Assembly: GCA_910588505.1 (NCBI GenBank)
Contig: CAJUPQ010000103.1
Coordinates: 1-9,214 of the forward strand
DNA length: 9,214 nucleotides
Direction of reading: 5' to 3'
From: an uncultured Hungatella sp.
Lineage (GTDB): Bacteria > Bacillota > Clostridia > Lachnospirales > Lachnospiraceae
Shown here: in pieces, positions 1-6,085 of the stretch
How the letters are laid out: each line of letters begins with the position of its first letter
Numbering within the stretch: position 1 is the first letter of the stretch
Translations under genes and position numbers: made by a program
Notes under the pieces: model-generated
The model's database searches: none
The model's input: the letters and a program-made list of their open reading frames with translations, nothing else
What the model was told of the DNA's origin: nothing

Positions 1-233
1 TCAACGCAGCTATGAAGGCAGCTTCTTCCGCTTCCTACGGCTACAACGAGGATCCCATTGTTTCCTCTGATGTTATCGGCATGAAGTATGGTTCTCTGTT
101 TGACGCGACTCAGACCATGGTAGCTAAGATCGCTGACGATCTCTACGAGGTACAGGTAGTTTCATGGTATGACAACGAGAACTCCTACACCAGCCAGATG
201 GTTAGAACAATCAAATACTTCGCTGAACTGTAA
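1..233 (+). CDS. gap: Glyceraldehyde-3-phosphate dehydrogenase, C-terminal part (5' end outside window)
   Basis: This is the last 77 codons or so of the glycolytic enzyme that oxidises glyceraldehyde-3-phosphate to 1,3-bisphosphoglycerate with NAD and phosphate in the cytoplasm. The frame runs from base 3 and stops at TAA 231-233. The visible part is the C-terminal catalytic/NAD-contact end: the S-S-D-V-I-G stretch, F-D-A-T-Q-T, and the near-invariant W-Y-D-N-E-N-S-Y block, followed by the terminal helix ending in K-Y-F-A-E-L. The catalytic Cys and the Rossmann fold lie upstream of the window. The position just before pgk and tpiA matches the usual Clostridia glycolytic cluster and supports the identity. 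No frameshift or truncation is seen in the part present. Confidence 0.97.
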   Translation, partial: NAAMKAASSASYGYNEDPIVSSDVIGMKYGSLFDATQTMVAKIADDLYEVQVVSWYDNENSYTSQMVRTIKYFAEL

Positions 234-250
234 TCTTTTGCAGGACAAGC

Positions 251-277
251 GTAACGGTTCAGGCGCTGGACCGTTAC
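251..277 (+). other. Hairpin in gap-pgk spacer
   Basis: A 10-bp stem (251-260 with 268-277, one G-U pair) closes a 7-base loop 17 bases after the gap stop codon. It is not followed by a T-run, so it is not a classical terminator on its own. It may protect the gap 3' end or help set the relative abundance of gap and pgk transcripts. Its 3' arm could also pair with the next hairpin. Confidence 0.5.
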
Positions 278-305
278 AGACAAGTTATATCAGTGATCCA
301 GCCAA

Positions 306-341
306 GGGTCCGGTCCGTGGACCGGATCCTTGTTTATGTTT
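306..341 (+). terminator. Probable intrinsic terminator or attenuator between gap and pgk
   Basis: Bases 306-316 and 319-329 form a very GC-rich inverted repeat (11 pairs on paper, one G-U; the tip must open to make a loop). It is followed by a broken T-rich tract, TTGTTTATGTTT. This fits a partial rho-independent terminator lying about 60 bases before the pgk ribosome binding site. Because gap and pgk are usually co-transcribed, it probably acts as a leaky terminator or processing signal rather than a full stop. Confidence 0.5.
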
Positions 342-386
342 CGGGGCTCTATCCGTTTTCCATAATAGAAAAGAAAAGACAAGTTG

Positions 387-393
387 AAAGGGG
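387..393 (+). promoter_or_regulatory. pgk ribosome binding site
   Basis: AAAGGGG lies 10 bases before the ATG at 404 but only 1 base before the alternative in-frame ATG at 395. The spacing therefore decides for the start at 404. Confidence 0.7.
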
Positions 394-403
394 CATGATT
401 ACC

Positions 404-1618
404 ATGTTAAATAAAAAGACCGTAGATGATCTGACCAATCTCCAGGGCAAGAAAGTATTAGTCCGTTGCGATTTTAACGTACCGTTAAAGGACGGCGTTA
501 TCCAGAATTATAACCGTATTGACGGAGCCATCCCCACCATCAAGAAGCTTCTGGACCAGGGCGCCAGAGTGATCCTTTGCTCCCATCTTGGCAAGCCAAA
601 GGGAGAGCCGGTTCCGGAGATGTCCTTAGCCCCGGTTGCCCCCGCGCTGAAAGAGAGACTTGGCGTGGAAGTGAAATTTGTCGATGATCCGAAGGTCACA
701 GGCGAGGAGACAAAGAAGGTGGCCGCCGAGCTTAAGGACGGCGAGGTTCTTCTGCTTCAGAATACCCGCTACAGAGGGGAAGAGACCAAGTACGGCAAGG
801 ATGAGAAGGCGGACGCCTACGCAAAAGAGCTGGCTGAGCTCTGCGACTGCGGCGTGTTTGTAAACGATGCTTTTGGTACTGCCCACAGGGCTCACTGCTC
901 CAATGTAGGCGTGACAAAGTACACCAAGGAGAATGTGGTCGGCTATCTGATGGAGAAGGAGATCAAGTTCTTAGGTCAGGCTGTGGAGAACCCGGTTCGT
1001 CCTTTCGTTGCCATCTTAGGCGGCGCCAAGGTTTCTGACAAGATCAACGTGATCAATAACCTTCTTGACAAGGTTGACACCCTGATCATTGGCGGCGGCA
1101 TGGCTTATACATTTGCAAAGGCTCAGGGCCAGGAGATCGGCAATTCCCTGTGCGAGGAGGATAAGCTTGATTACGCTTTAGAGATGGTGAAGAAGGCTGC
1201 TGACAAAGGCGTGAAACTGCTTCTTCCTGTTGACCATGTTGAGGGCAAGGAGTTTAACAACGATACGGAGCGCAAGGTTGTTGACGTGATCGACGCGGGA
1301 TGGTCAGGATTCGATATCGGACCGAAGACCATCGAGGCATACAAGGAGGCGCTGAAGGGCGCAAAGACTGTTGTTTGGAACGGCCCCATGGGTGTGTTCG
1401 AGTTCTCCAACTTCGCGGAAGGTACTCTGGAAGTCTGCCGCGCGGTTGCGGAGCTGTCTGACGCTACCACAGTGATCGGCGGCGGCGATTCTGTAAATGC
1501 GGTCAAGAGACTGGGCTTTGCTGACAAGATGACCCATATCTCCACCGGCGGCGGCGCTTCTCTGGAATTTTTGGAGGGCAAGGAACTGCCAGGCGTAGCT
1601 GCAGCTGACAACAAATAA
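404..1618 (+). CDS. pgk: Phosphoglycerate kinase
   Basis: This cytoplasmic enzyme transfers the acyl phosphate of 1,3-bisphosphoglycerate to ADP, giving 3-phosphoglycerate and ATP. The protein is 404 residues, close to the family's usual 390-400. Visible motifs in order are R-C-D-F-N-V-P at 21-27 (3-PG site Asp23, Asn25), Arg38 in R-I-D-G, S-H-L-G-K-P-K-G at 60-67, the T-R-Y region around Arg122, N-D-A-F-G-T-A-H-R at 154-162, G-G-A-K-V-S-D-K at 206-213, W-N-G-P-M-G-V-F-E at 325-333, G-G-G-D-S at 359-363 and T-G-G-G-A-S-L-E at 381-388 (nucleotide and hinge region). The start at 404 is chosen from the AAAGGGG spacing and because the family N-terminus begins just before K-T-V-D-D-L. The frame is open further upstream to 293, but that part has no homology-like content. 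The gene lies between gap and tpiA and appears intact. Confidence 0.98.
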   Translation: MLNKKTVDDLTNLQGKKVLVRCDFNVPLKDGVIQNYNRIDGAIPTIKKLLDQGARVILCSHLGKPKGEPVPEMSLAPVAPALKERLGVEVKFVDDPKVTGEETKKVAAELKDGEVLLLQNTRYRGEETKYGKDEKADAYAKELAELCDCGVFVNDAFGTAHRAHCSNVGVTKYTKENVVGYLMEKEIKFLGQAVENPVRPFVAILGGAKVSDKINVINNLLDKVDTLIIGGGMAYTFAKAQGQEIGNSLCEEDKLDYALEMVKKAADKGVKLLLPVDHVEGKEFNNDTERKVVDVIDAGWSGFDIGPKTIEAYKEALKGAKTVVWNGPMGVFEFSNFAEGTLEVCRAVAELSDATTVIGGGDSVNAVKRLGFADKMTHISTGGGASLEFLEGKELPGVAAADNK

Positions 1619-1650
1619 ATACAGGTATCAGAACAAGACAAGAAACAGAG

Positions 1651-1673
1651 GGGCCCAGGCGCAAGCCTGGCCC
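1651..1673 (+). other. GNRA-capped hairpin in the pgk-tpiA spacer
   Basis: A stem of about nine pairs with one bulged C is closed by a GCAA tetraloop (1661-1664). It ends only 7 bases before the tpiA ribosome binding site. No T-run follows, so transcription should read through. A likely role is mRNA processing or stability between pgk and tpiA, or tuning of tpiA translation; this is inference from position. Confidence 0.5.
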
Positions 1674-1680
1674 TGCAGAT

Positions 1681-1685
1681 GGAGG
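1681..1685 (+). promoter_or_regulatory. tpiA ribosome binding site
   Basis: GGAGG lies 5 bases before the ATG at 1691. The in-frame ATG at 1679 overlaps this site and has no ribosome binding site of its own, so 1691 is the start. Confidence 0.85.
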
Positions 1686-1690
1686 ATAAC

Positions 1691-2443
1691 ATGGCAAGAA
1701 AAAAAATTATCGCCGGCAACTGGAAGATGAACATGACTCCAACCGAGGCGGTTGCGCTGGTGAATGAGTTAAAGCCATTGGTGGGCAATGAAGATGTGGA
1801 CGTGGTGTTCTGCGTGCCTGCTATTGACATTGTCCCTGTTGCCGAGGCGGCAAAGGGGACTAATATCCATGTAGGCGCCGAGAATATGTACTATGAGGAG
1901 AAGGGCGCTTACACAGGGGAGATCTCTCCCAACATGCTGAAGGACGCAGGCGTGGAGTATGTGATCATCGGCCATTCCGAGAGAAGAGAGTACTTTAAGG
2001 AGACAGATGAGATCGTCAACAAGAAAGTTTTAAAGGCTCTTGAGCACGGCATTACTCCCATTCTCTGCTGCGGCGAGACTCTGACTCAGAGAGAGCAGGA
2101 CATCACCATTGACTGGGTTCGCCAGCAGATCAAGATCGCATTCCAGAACGTGACAGCGGACCAGGCCAAGACGGTTGTTATCGCTTATGAGCCCATCTGG
2201 GCCATCGGAACCGGCAAGGTTGCCACTACAGAACAGGCCCAGGAAGTTTGCGCGGCGATTCGTGTGTGCATAGGCGAGATCTATGACGAGGCTACGGCAG
2301 CGGCGATCCGCATCCAGTATGGCGGCTCCGTGTCAGGGGCAAGCGCTCCGGAGCTGTTTGCCCAGGCAGATATCGACGGCGGACTGGTAGGCGGCGCTTC
2401 TTTGAAGCCTGATTTTGGTAAGATCGTGAATTATAACAAATAA
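1691..2443 (+). CDS. tpiA: Triose-phosphate isomerase
   Basis: This cytoplasmic TIM-barrel enzyme interconverts dihydroxyacetone phosphate and glyceraldehyde-3-phosphate. The protein is 250 residues, the normal bacterial length. All the catalytic landmarks are present: G-N-W-K-M-N with Asn10 and Lys12, I-I-G-H-S-E-R-R with the electrophile His95, the A-Y-E-P-I-W segment with catalytic base Glu167, the mobile loop 6 (P-I-W-A-I-G-T-G-K, 168-176), the phosphate-binding Y-G-G-S at 210-213 and G-L-V-G-G-A-S-L near 231-238. It follows pgk after a 72-base gap with a hairpin and is closed by a strong hairpin 27 bases downstream, so it looks like the last gene of the gap-pgk-tpiA transcript. In many Clostridia gpmI follows here; in this window it does not. 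Confidence 0.98.
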   Translation: MARKKIIAGNWKMNMTPTEAVALVNELKPLVGNEDVDVVFCVPAIDIVPVAEAAKGTNIHVGAENMYYEEKGAYTGEISPNMLKDAGVEYVIIGHSERREYFKETDEIVNKKVLKALEHGITPILCCGETLTQREQDITIDWVRQQIKIAFQNVTADQAKTVVIAYEPIWAIGTGKVATTEQAQEVCAAIRVCIGEIYDEATAAAIRIQYGGSVSGASAPELFAQADIDGGLVGGASLKPDFGKIVNYNK

Positions 2444-2469
2444 TTGAAACTAAAGAGCTGATGATTCCG

Positions 2470-2506
2470 GTGTCCGGCCATCCTTTTTATGGGGATGGCC
2501 GGACAC
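2470..2506 (+). terminator. Hairpin terminator after tpiA
   Basis: A perfect 14-bp GC-rich inverted repeat (2470-2483 with 2493-2506) encloses a 9-base loop, TTTTTATGG. There is no T-run after the 3' arm, so it is not textbook, but the stem strength and the position right after the glycolytic cluster support a transcript end or 3' stability element. Confidence 0.65.
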
Positions 2507-2507
2507 A

Positions 2508-2519
2508 CTGTATATACAG
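2508..2519. repeat. Perfect 12-bp palindrome, possible operator
   Basis: CTGTATATACAG is a perfect dyad located 18 bases before the ATG of the cysteine synthase remnant. It could be an operator half-site pair for a dimeric regulator of the former gene, but no second copy is seen in the window and no regulator can be named. Confidence 0.25.
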
Positions 2520-2536
2520 CTGGCGGTTTATGTGAA

Positions 2537-2834
2537 ATGAAAAGAGAAAGGTATACATCTGTGGAACAATTGATCGGGAGAACTCCTTTGCTGGAGCTGA
2601 CGCGCCTGGAGGAGAAGCTGGGCCTGAAAGCCAGGGCGCTGGCAAAGCTGGAATACTTAAATCCGGCGGGCTCTGTGAAGGAGCGGGTGGCCAGAAGCGA
2701 AGGCGTGCTGGTGGGCATCTCGTGGGGGCCGCGGCCTGGGCGGCATTGGAGCTGGCTAAGAGGGGAAGATGATCGCGGCGCTTCTGCCGGATACGGGAGA
2801 TCGGTATTTGTCGGCGGGGTTGTTTGATGAATGA
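2537..2834 (+). pseudogene. cysK: Cysteine synthase (O-acetylserine sulfhydrylase) remnant
   Basis: A normal cysteine synthase (about 300 residues, PLP enzyme making cysteine from O-acetylserine and sulfide) is reduced here to its two ends. The N-terminal part shows the family block L-I-G-R-T-P-L-L-E-L and N-P-A-G-S-V-K with the PLP lysine as residue 48 (codon at 2678). Near 2693 it jumps in frame to the C-terminal motif E-G-V-L-V-G-I-S, so roughly 200 residues (the catalytic core) are missing. The tail is then spread over three frames: a shift near 2722-2725, then G-A-A-A-W-A-A-L-E-L-A-K-R, then a second shift near 2766-2769, then M-I-A-A-L-L-P-D-T-G-D-R-Y-L-S and a TGA at 2832-2834. Each shift is consistent with loss of one base. 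No good ribosome binding site precedes 2537. Function is certainly lost. A paralogue such as cysM is possible, but the motifs fit CysK well. Confidence 0.85.
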
Positions 2835-2930
2835 TGGAATTTCGAGCACTATTTACGCTGACGCGTGTTTTGCCTGCAGCCTGGAAGCTGGAGACAAATT
2901 ACAGCAACAGCGGCATAAAGGCGGAAAATC

Positions 2931-3233
2931 ATGGAAAATGTAAAGATCCTTGTGATTGAGGATGAGACGGATATAAGAGACCTGCTGCGGATGAATCTGG
3001 AGGCGGTGGGCTATGAGGTGGATACGGCTGCGGACGGAGATGAGGCGGCGGAGAAGATCCGCTGCCAGGGAACGGAGATTAACCTGGCCCTGACGGATGT
3101 GATGATCCCGGGGCCCGACGGGTTTGAGCTGTTTCCCCTTATGGAGGAGAGAGGGAGTTTTATGGGGAGTAGAAGGGCTTGGGCGGCTGTTCCTGCGCAA
3201 AGTGGCAGAATAATAAAATTGCTGTTTAGTTGA
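2931..3233 (+). pseudogene. Response regulator, truncated receiver domain (OmpR/VanR type)
   Basis: The first ~75 residues are a canonical receiver N-terminus: L-V-I-E-D-E with the acidic pocket Glu10/Asp11, the phosphoacceptor Asp56 in L-T-D-V-M-I-P-G, and D-G-F-E-L. The family resemblance stops abruptly after M-E-E-R-G near base 3155. The expected Thr and Lys switch residues (beta-4 and beta-5) and the whole DNA-binding domain are missing. The last ~25 residues, to the TGA at 3231-3233, look like random read-through. A weak AAAGGCGG precedes the ATG. The wording of the receiver resembles transcriptional regulators paired with HAMP-containing sensor kinases. It cannot be functional as a transcription factor, and the receiver fold is probably incomplete. 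Confidence 0.8.
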
Positions 3234-3345
3234 GTCGAAGTAGTTGTTCCTGATTTTATCTTTGATCTCTCCTGTCAGCATTCTTTCAATACTTGTGTTG
3301 TCATAAAGCTCATGAGATAGTAACCATTCAAGATTTCGGATCAAC
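3156..3345. other. Unassigned AT-rich junction segment
   Basis: Between the end of recognisable receiver sequence and the start of recognisable kinase coiled coil lies about 190 bases that is visibly richer in A/T than both sides. On the minus strand a frame from 3344 is open and reads in plausible amino acids for about 50 residues (starting M-I-R-N-L-E-W-L-L-S), then runs antisense through the response regulator stub. I do not recognise it. It could be the end of an insertion sequence or of another foreign gene left at a deletion junction. No terminal inverted repeats or target duplications were found by eye. Confidence 0.3.
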
Positions 3346-3351
3346 CGCAGA

Positions 3352-6060
3352 TTGGAATCACGGGCGATCTATGACAACACTCTTGCGGAGTTGAAAAAAT
3401 CCGAGCGGCAGAACGCGGAATTTCTGTCCAATGTGTCCCATGAGATCCGGACTCCCATTAACATGGTGCTGGGGATCAGCGAAGTCATATTGGAAAAAAA
3501 TATTTCCCCCGATATCCGGGCAGACATGCAGTCTATAAAACTGGCGGGCAAGCGTCTTTCCAATCAGATCGTCAATATGCTTGATTATACGGAGATCATG
3601 GAAGGAACTCTGATCCCAACTAAAGAACCATACCGGATCATTTCCGTACTTAACGACCTGATCACCATGACCGCCATGCAGAGCGGCAAGCAGCATCTGG
3701 AAATGGTATTTGATCTGGACCCAAAGATCCCGGCGGTTCTTATCGGAGATGTAGAAAAAATCTCTCATGTTCTGAAGATCATTGTAGAAAACTCCATTAA
3801 ATTTACGGAAGAAGGCGGCATTAACGTATATATCCACTTCCGGCAGGAAAGCTATGGGGTTAATCTGATGATCGACATCTATGATACCGGAATCGGCATG
3901 ACCGATTCCCAGCTGACCCAGATGTGCGATGATTTTTATCAGGCAGATTCCGGAAGCAGCCGATTTGCGGGAGGGCTTGGGCTTGGCCTTCCCATTGCGC
4001 GGGGGCTGCTCCATGCCATGGGCGGATTTATCCACTTTAGCAGCTCCGAACAGCAAGGTCTGCAGGTCCACATCACCATTCCTCAGGGAGTGGAAAAAGA
4101 TACGCCGGCCATGATCGTAACCGACCCAAAACAGCTTTGCATCGCATGTTACTTCCGTCCTGAGAAATACAACAGCGATGAAGTGAAACGATACTATGAC
4201 AAAATGATCTATCACATGATGGAGGGACTTAATCTTGACGGGTATCAGGCCCACAATTTTGAAGGTCTGGTGAAACTGCTGAATACCCGCCCTCTGACCC
4301 ATGTATTTATCGCTCAGACAGAGTATGAGGAGAATCATTCCTATTATGAAGATCTGGCAAACAAACTTCAGGTGGTCATTATCGCGGACCGTGATTTTAC
4401 TTTAAGCAGGCACAGTAAACTTTTAGTGATCCGCAAGCCGTTTTTCGCCCTCTCCGTGGTAAATCTGCTTAACGGCGAGGTAGAAGAAAACGGATTTGGG
4501 GAAGCGCAGGCTGCGGGCCGCAAGCCCTTCTCCTGTGACAAAGTCCGGGTTCTCGCTGTCGATGATGAAGAGATGAACCTTGTGGTAGCCAAGGGTGTTC
4601 TGGGCAGCTACAACATACAGGTGGATACCTGCCTAAGCGGAAGGGAAGCTGTGGAGCGGTGTTCTACTACGGACTACGATATTATTTTCCTGGACCATAT
4701 GATGCCTGGCTTTGACGGCGTGGAAACCATGAGACAGATCCGGACCATTCAGGACGGAAAATATAAAGATCTTCCCATAATCGCGCTTACCGCCAACACC
4801 ATCAGCGGCGCAAGGGAGATGTTCCGCAACGAGGGCTTTACGGAATTTATACCAAAACCAATTGAACGCCCTGTTCTGGAACGGGTGCTGCGCAAGGTGC
4901 TGCCGGAGGATCAGGTGCAGTATGAAGAGATGCCCGTAACCCCGGAGGAAGCTCCTTTGCCGGACCATGCCGGATCTCCAAAACCATCTGCTCAAACGGA
5001 ACCTGAGGCAAAAAATTATATCCGTAAAAAAGGTTCCTCGAAAAAATCCGCCCGTAAAAAGGGCTCGCCTATGAATATATTTTCGAAACGCGGCAGATCA
5101 CAGCAGCGGGTGTCAGAAGTTGACATACCAAAAGCCACTGCTCCGGAATACGACCTGCCCGAAACCGGCCAAACCAATGATAATGTTTCAAAACGCGGCA
5201 GATCACAGCAGCGCATCATGGAGATCGATATACCAAGAGCCACTGCTCCGGAGTACGAGCTGCCGGAAACTCCCATACCCAATGATCCCATCCCAAAAGA
5301 CAGGATCTCAAAGGGCAGTATTTTGAAATACCGCATCCCGGTATACAGTATTCCAAGAGGCAGAGACTTTAAGGACTCGGTGGGAAGATACCGCAAAACG
5401 GAACGAGATCTGCCGGAGGATACTCTGACAGAATACGGATCCGCAGATCATAACGATCCACAAAAAGGCGGCTATACGGATCCCGACGGCTTAAGCGAAG
5501 GCCCGGCAAATAATGATCCAGCGGATCAAAACATATGGGACGCAGACCTGAAGGAAGGCGCTTACACAGACTTTGATGAGTCGCAGGAACCGGATGAAGA
5601 CGATCTTACGGATTACGATGCCCCGGACGCTGCTCCGGAAGAAGACGGACTATGGGATGATGATACCCCGGACGACAGCTCCGGACTTTCCCTGTCTGCC
5701 GATGCCTCCCAGCCTTTCGCCCCTCTCTCCCGCGTAGGCATAAACGTGCAGCTTGGGCTGGATTACTGCTGCGGGGAAGACGGATTTTACATGGAAATGC
5801 TCGACATGTTCTATACCCAGGCCGAGAAAAAGAAAAGCGAGATCGTTGCTCTGTACGACGCGGCTGATTGGGACGAATACACGGTCAAAGTCCATGCGTT
5901 AAAAAGTACATCCATGACCATCGGCGCGGAAGGTCTGGCAGAACAGGCCAGGCTGTTGGAGCAGGCCGGAAAGACCAAAGATATCGACTTCATCCGGCGC
6001 AACCATGACGCGCTGCTGCGCCTATACGATGAGATCTGCAAAACCATTGCGGAATTATAA
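3352..6060 (+). CDS. Hybrid histidine kinase with C-terminal HPt, N-terminal sensor missing (5'-truncated)
   Basis: This is a phosphorelay kinase of 902 residues if read from the TTG at 3352. Domains in order: the end of a coiled coil (1-20); HisKA with F-L-S-N-V-S-H-E-I-R-T-P and phospho-His30; HATPase with N-box Asn147, D-T-G-I-G at 178-182 and G-G-L-G-L-G-L at 207-213; a degenerate receiver-like segment (about 255-375); an intact receiver (about 397-515) with Asp404/Asp405, phosphoacceptor Asp448, Thr480 and Lys502; a long linker (520-785), first basic and repetitive, then very acidic; and an HPt domain (about 790-902) with phospho-His848 in V-H-A-L-K-S-T. All four phosphotransfer steps could occur in one chain. 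No sensor or membrane segment is present. The frame is open only back to 3316, and no ribosome binding site precedes TTG 3352. The next ATG (3463) would remove the H-box. The 5' end therefore appears to have been lost at a rearrangement, although the remaining ~2.7 kb has no frameshift, suggesting recent loss or residual expression. It probably shares a transcript with the next gene (25-base gap). Confidence 0.85.
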   Translation: MESRAIYDNTLAELKKSERQNAEFLSNVSHEIRTPINMVLGISEVILEKNISPDIRADMQSIKLAGKRLSNQIVNMLDYTEIMEGTLIPTKEPYRIISVLNDLITMTAMQSGKQHLEMVFDLDPKIPAVLIGDVEKISHVLKIIVENSIKFTEEGGINVYIHFRQESYGVNLMIDIYDTGIGMTDSQLTQMCDDFYQADSGSSRFAGGLGLGLPIARGLLHAMGGFIHFSSSEQQGLQVHITIPQGVEKDTPAMIVTDPKQLCIACYFRPEKYNSDEVKRYYDKMIYHMMEGLNLDGYQAHNFEGLVKLLNTRPLTHVFIAQTEYEENHSYYEDLANKLQVVIIADRDFTLSRHSKLLVIRKPFFALSVVNLLNGEVEENGFGEAQAAGRKPFSCDKVRVLAVDDEEMNLVVAKGVLGSYNIQVDTCLSGREAVERCSTTDYDIIFLDHMMPGFDGVETMRQIRTIQDGKYKDLPIIALTANTISGAREMFRNEGFTEFIPKPIERPVLERVLRKVLPEDQVQYEEMPVTPEEAPLPDHAGSPKPSAQTEPEAKNYIRKKGSSKKSARKKGSPMNIFSKRGRSQQRVSEVDIPKATAPEYDLPETGQTNDNVSKRGRSQQRIMEIDIPRATAPEYELPETPIPNDPIPKDRISKGSILKYRIPVYSIPRGRDFKDSVGRYRKTERDLPEDTLTEYGSADHNDPQKGGYTDPDGLSEGPANNDPADQNIWDADLKEGAYTDFDESQEPDEDDLTDYDAPDAAPEEDGLWDDDTPDDSSGLSLSADASQPFAPLSRVGINVQLGLDYCCGEDGFYMEMLDMFYTQAEKKKSEIVALYDAADWDEYTVKVHALKSTSMTIGAEGLAEQARLLEQAGKTKDIDFIRRNHDALLRLYDEICKTIAEL
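5083..5292 (+). repeat. Two tandem 105-bp coding repeats in the kinase linker
   Basis: Residues 578-605 and 613-640 of the hybrid kinase are two copies of a unit reading S-K-R-G-R-S-Q-Q-R, then D-I-P, then A-T-A-P-E-Y, then L-P-E-T. The period is 35 codons (105 bases). At DNA level, 23 bases are identical at 5086-5108 and 5191-5213, and similarity continues with mostly synonymous or conservative changes. This indicates an in-frame tandem duplication. The unit is followed by shorter I-P-x-x-x-I style echoes (about 641-670). Confidence 0.9.
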
Positions 6061-6069
6061 AGGAGAAAC

Positions 6070-6075
6070 AGGAGG
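6070..6075 (+). promoter_or_regulatory. Ribosome binding site of the kinase-DegV gene
   Basis: AGGAGG is a near-perfect Shine-Dalgarno sequence 10 bases before the GTG at 6086. The frame is open back to 6005 inside the previous gene, but that ATG has no such site, so this element decides for 6086. A TTG at 6089 is a less well spaced alternative. Confidence 0.8.
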
Positions 6076-6085
6076 AAAGATCGGT

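Noticed and set aside
361..366. CATAAT as a -10 box for a dedicated pgk promoter
   Set aside because: No acceptable -35 at 16-18 bases upstream.
293..403. Upstream extension of pgk to 293 and the ATG at 395
   Set aside because: No ribosome binding site fits either start, the extra residues have no PGK similarity, and they overlap the terminator-like hairpin; AAAGGGG is spaced for 404.
1171..1830. Minus-strand frame across pgk and tpiA
   Set aside because: Shadow of two strongly conserved glycolytic genes, crossing their intergenic hairpin.
3284..3307. TTTCAA/CATAAA as a promoter for the truncated kinase
   Set aside because: Spacing of only 12 bases and poor matches.
2853..3344. Minus-strand frame of 163 codons across the response-regulator stub
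   Set aside because: Most of it is the shadow of the regulator and spacer; no ribosome binding site. Only the first ~50 codons are noted as part of the unassigned junction segment.
3358..4338. Long minus-strand frame (326 codons) under the first kinase
   Set aside because: Antisense to well-conserved kinase motifs; residue content is not protein-like and no start signal is present.
6005..6085. ATG 6005 as start of the kinase-DegV protein
   Set aside because: It would overlap the previous gene by 56 bases without its own ribosome binding site; AGGAGG at 6070 points to GTG 6086.
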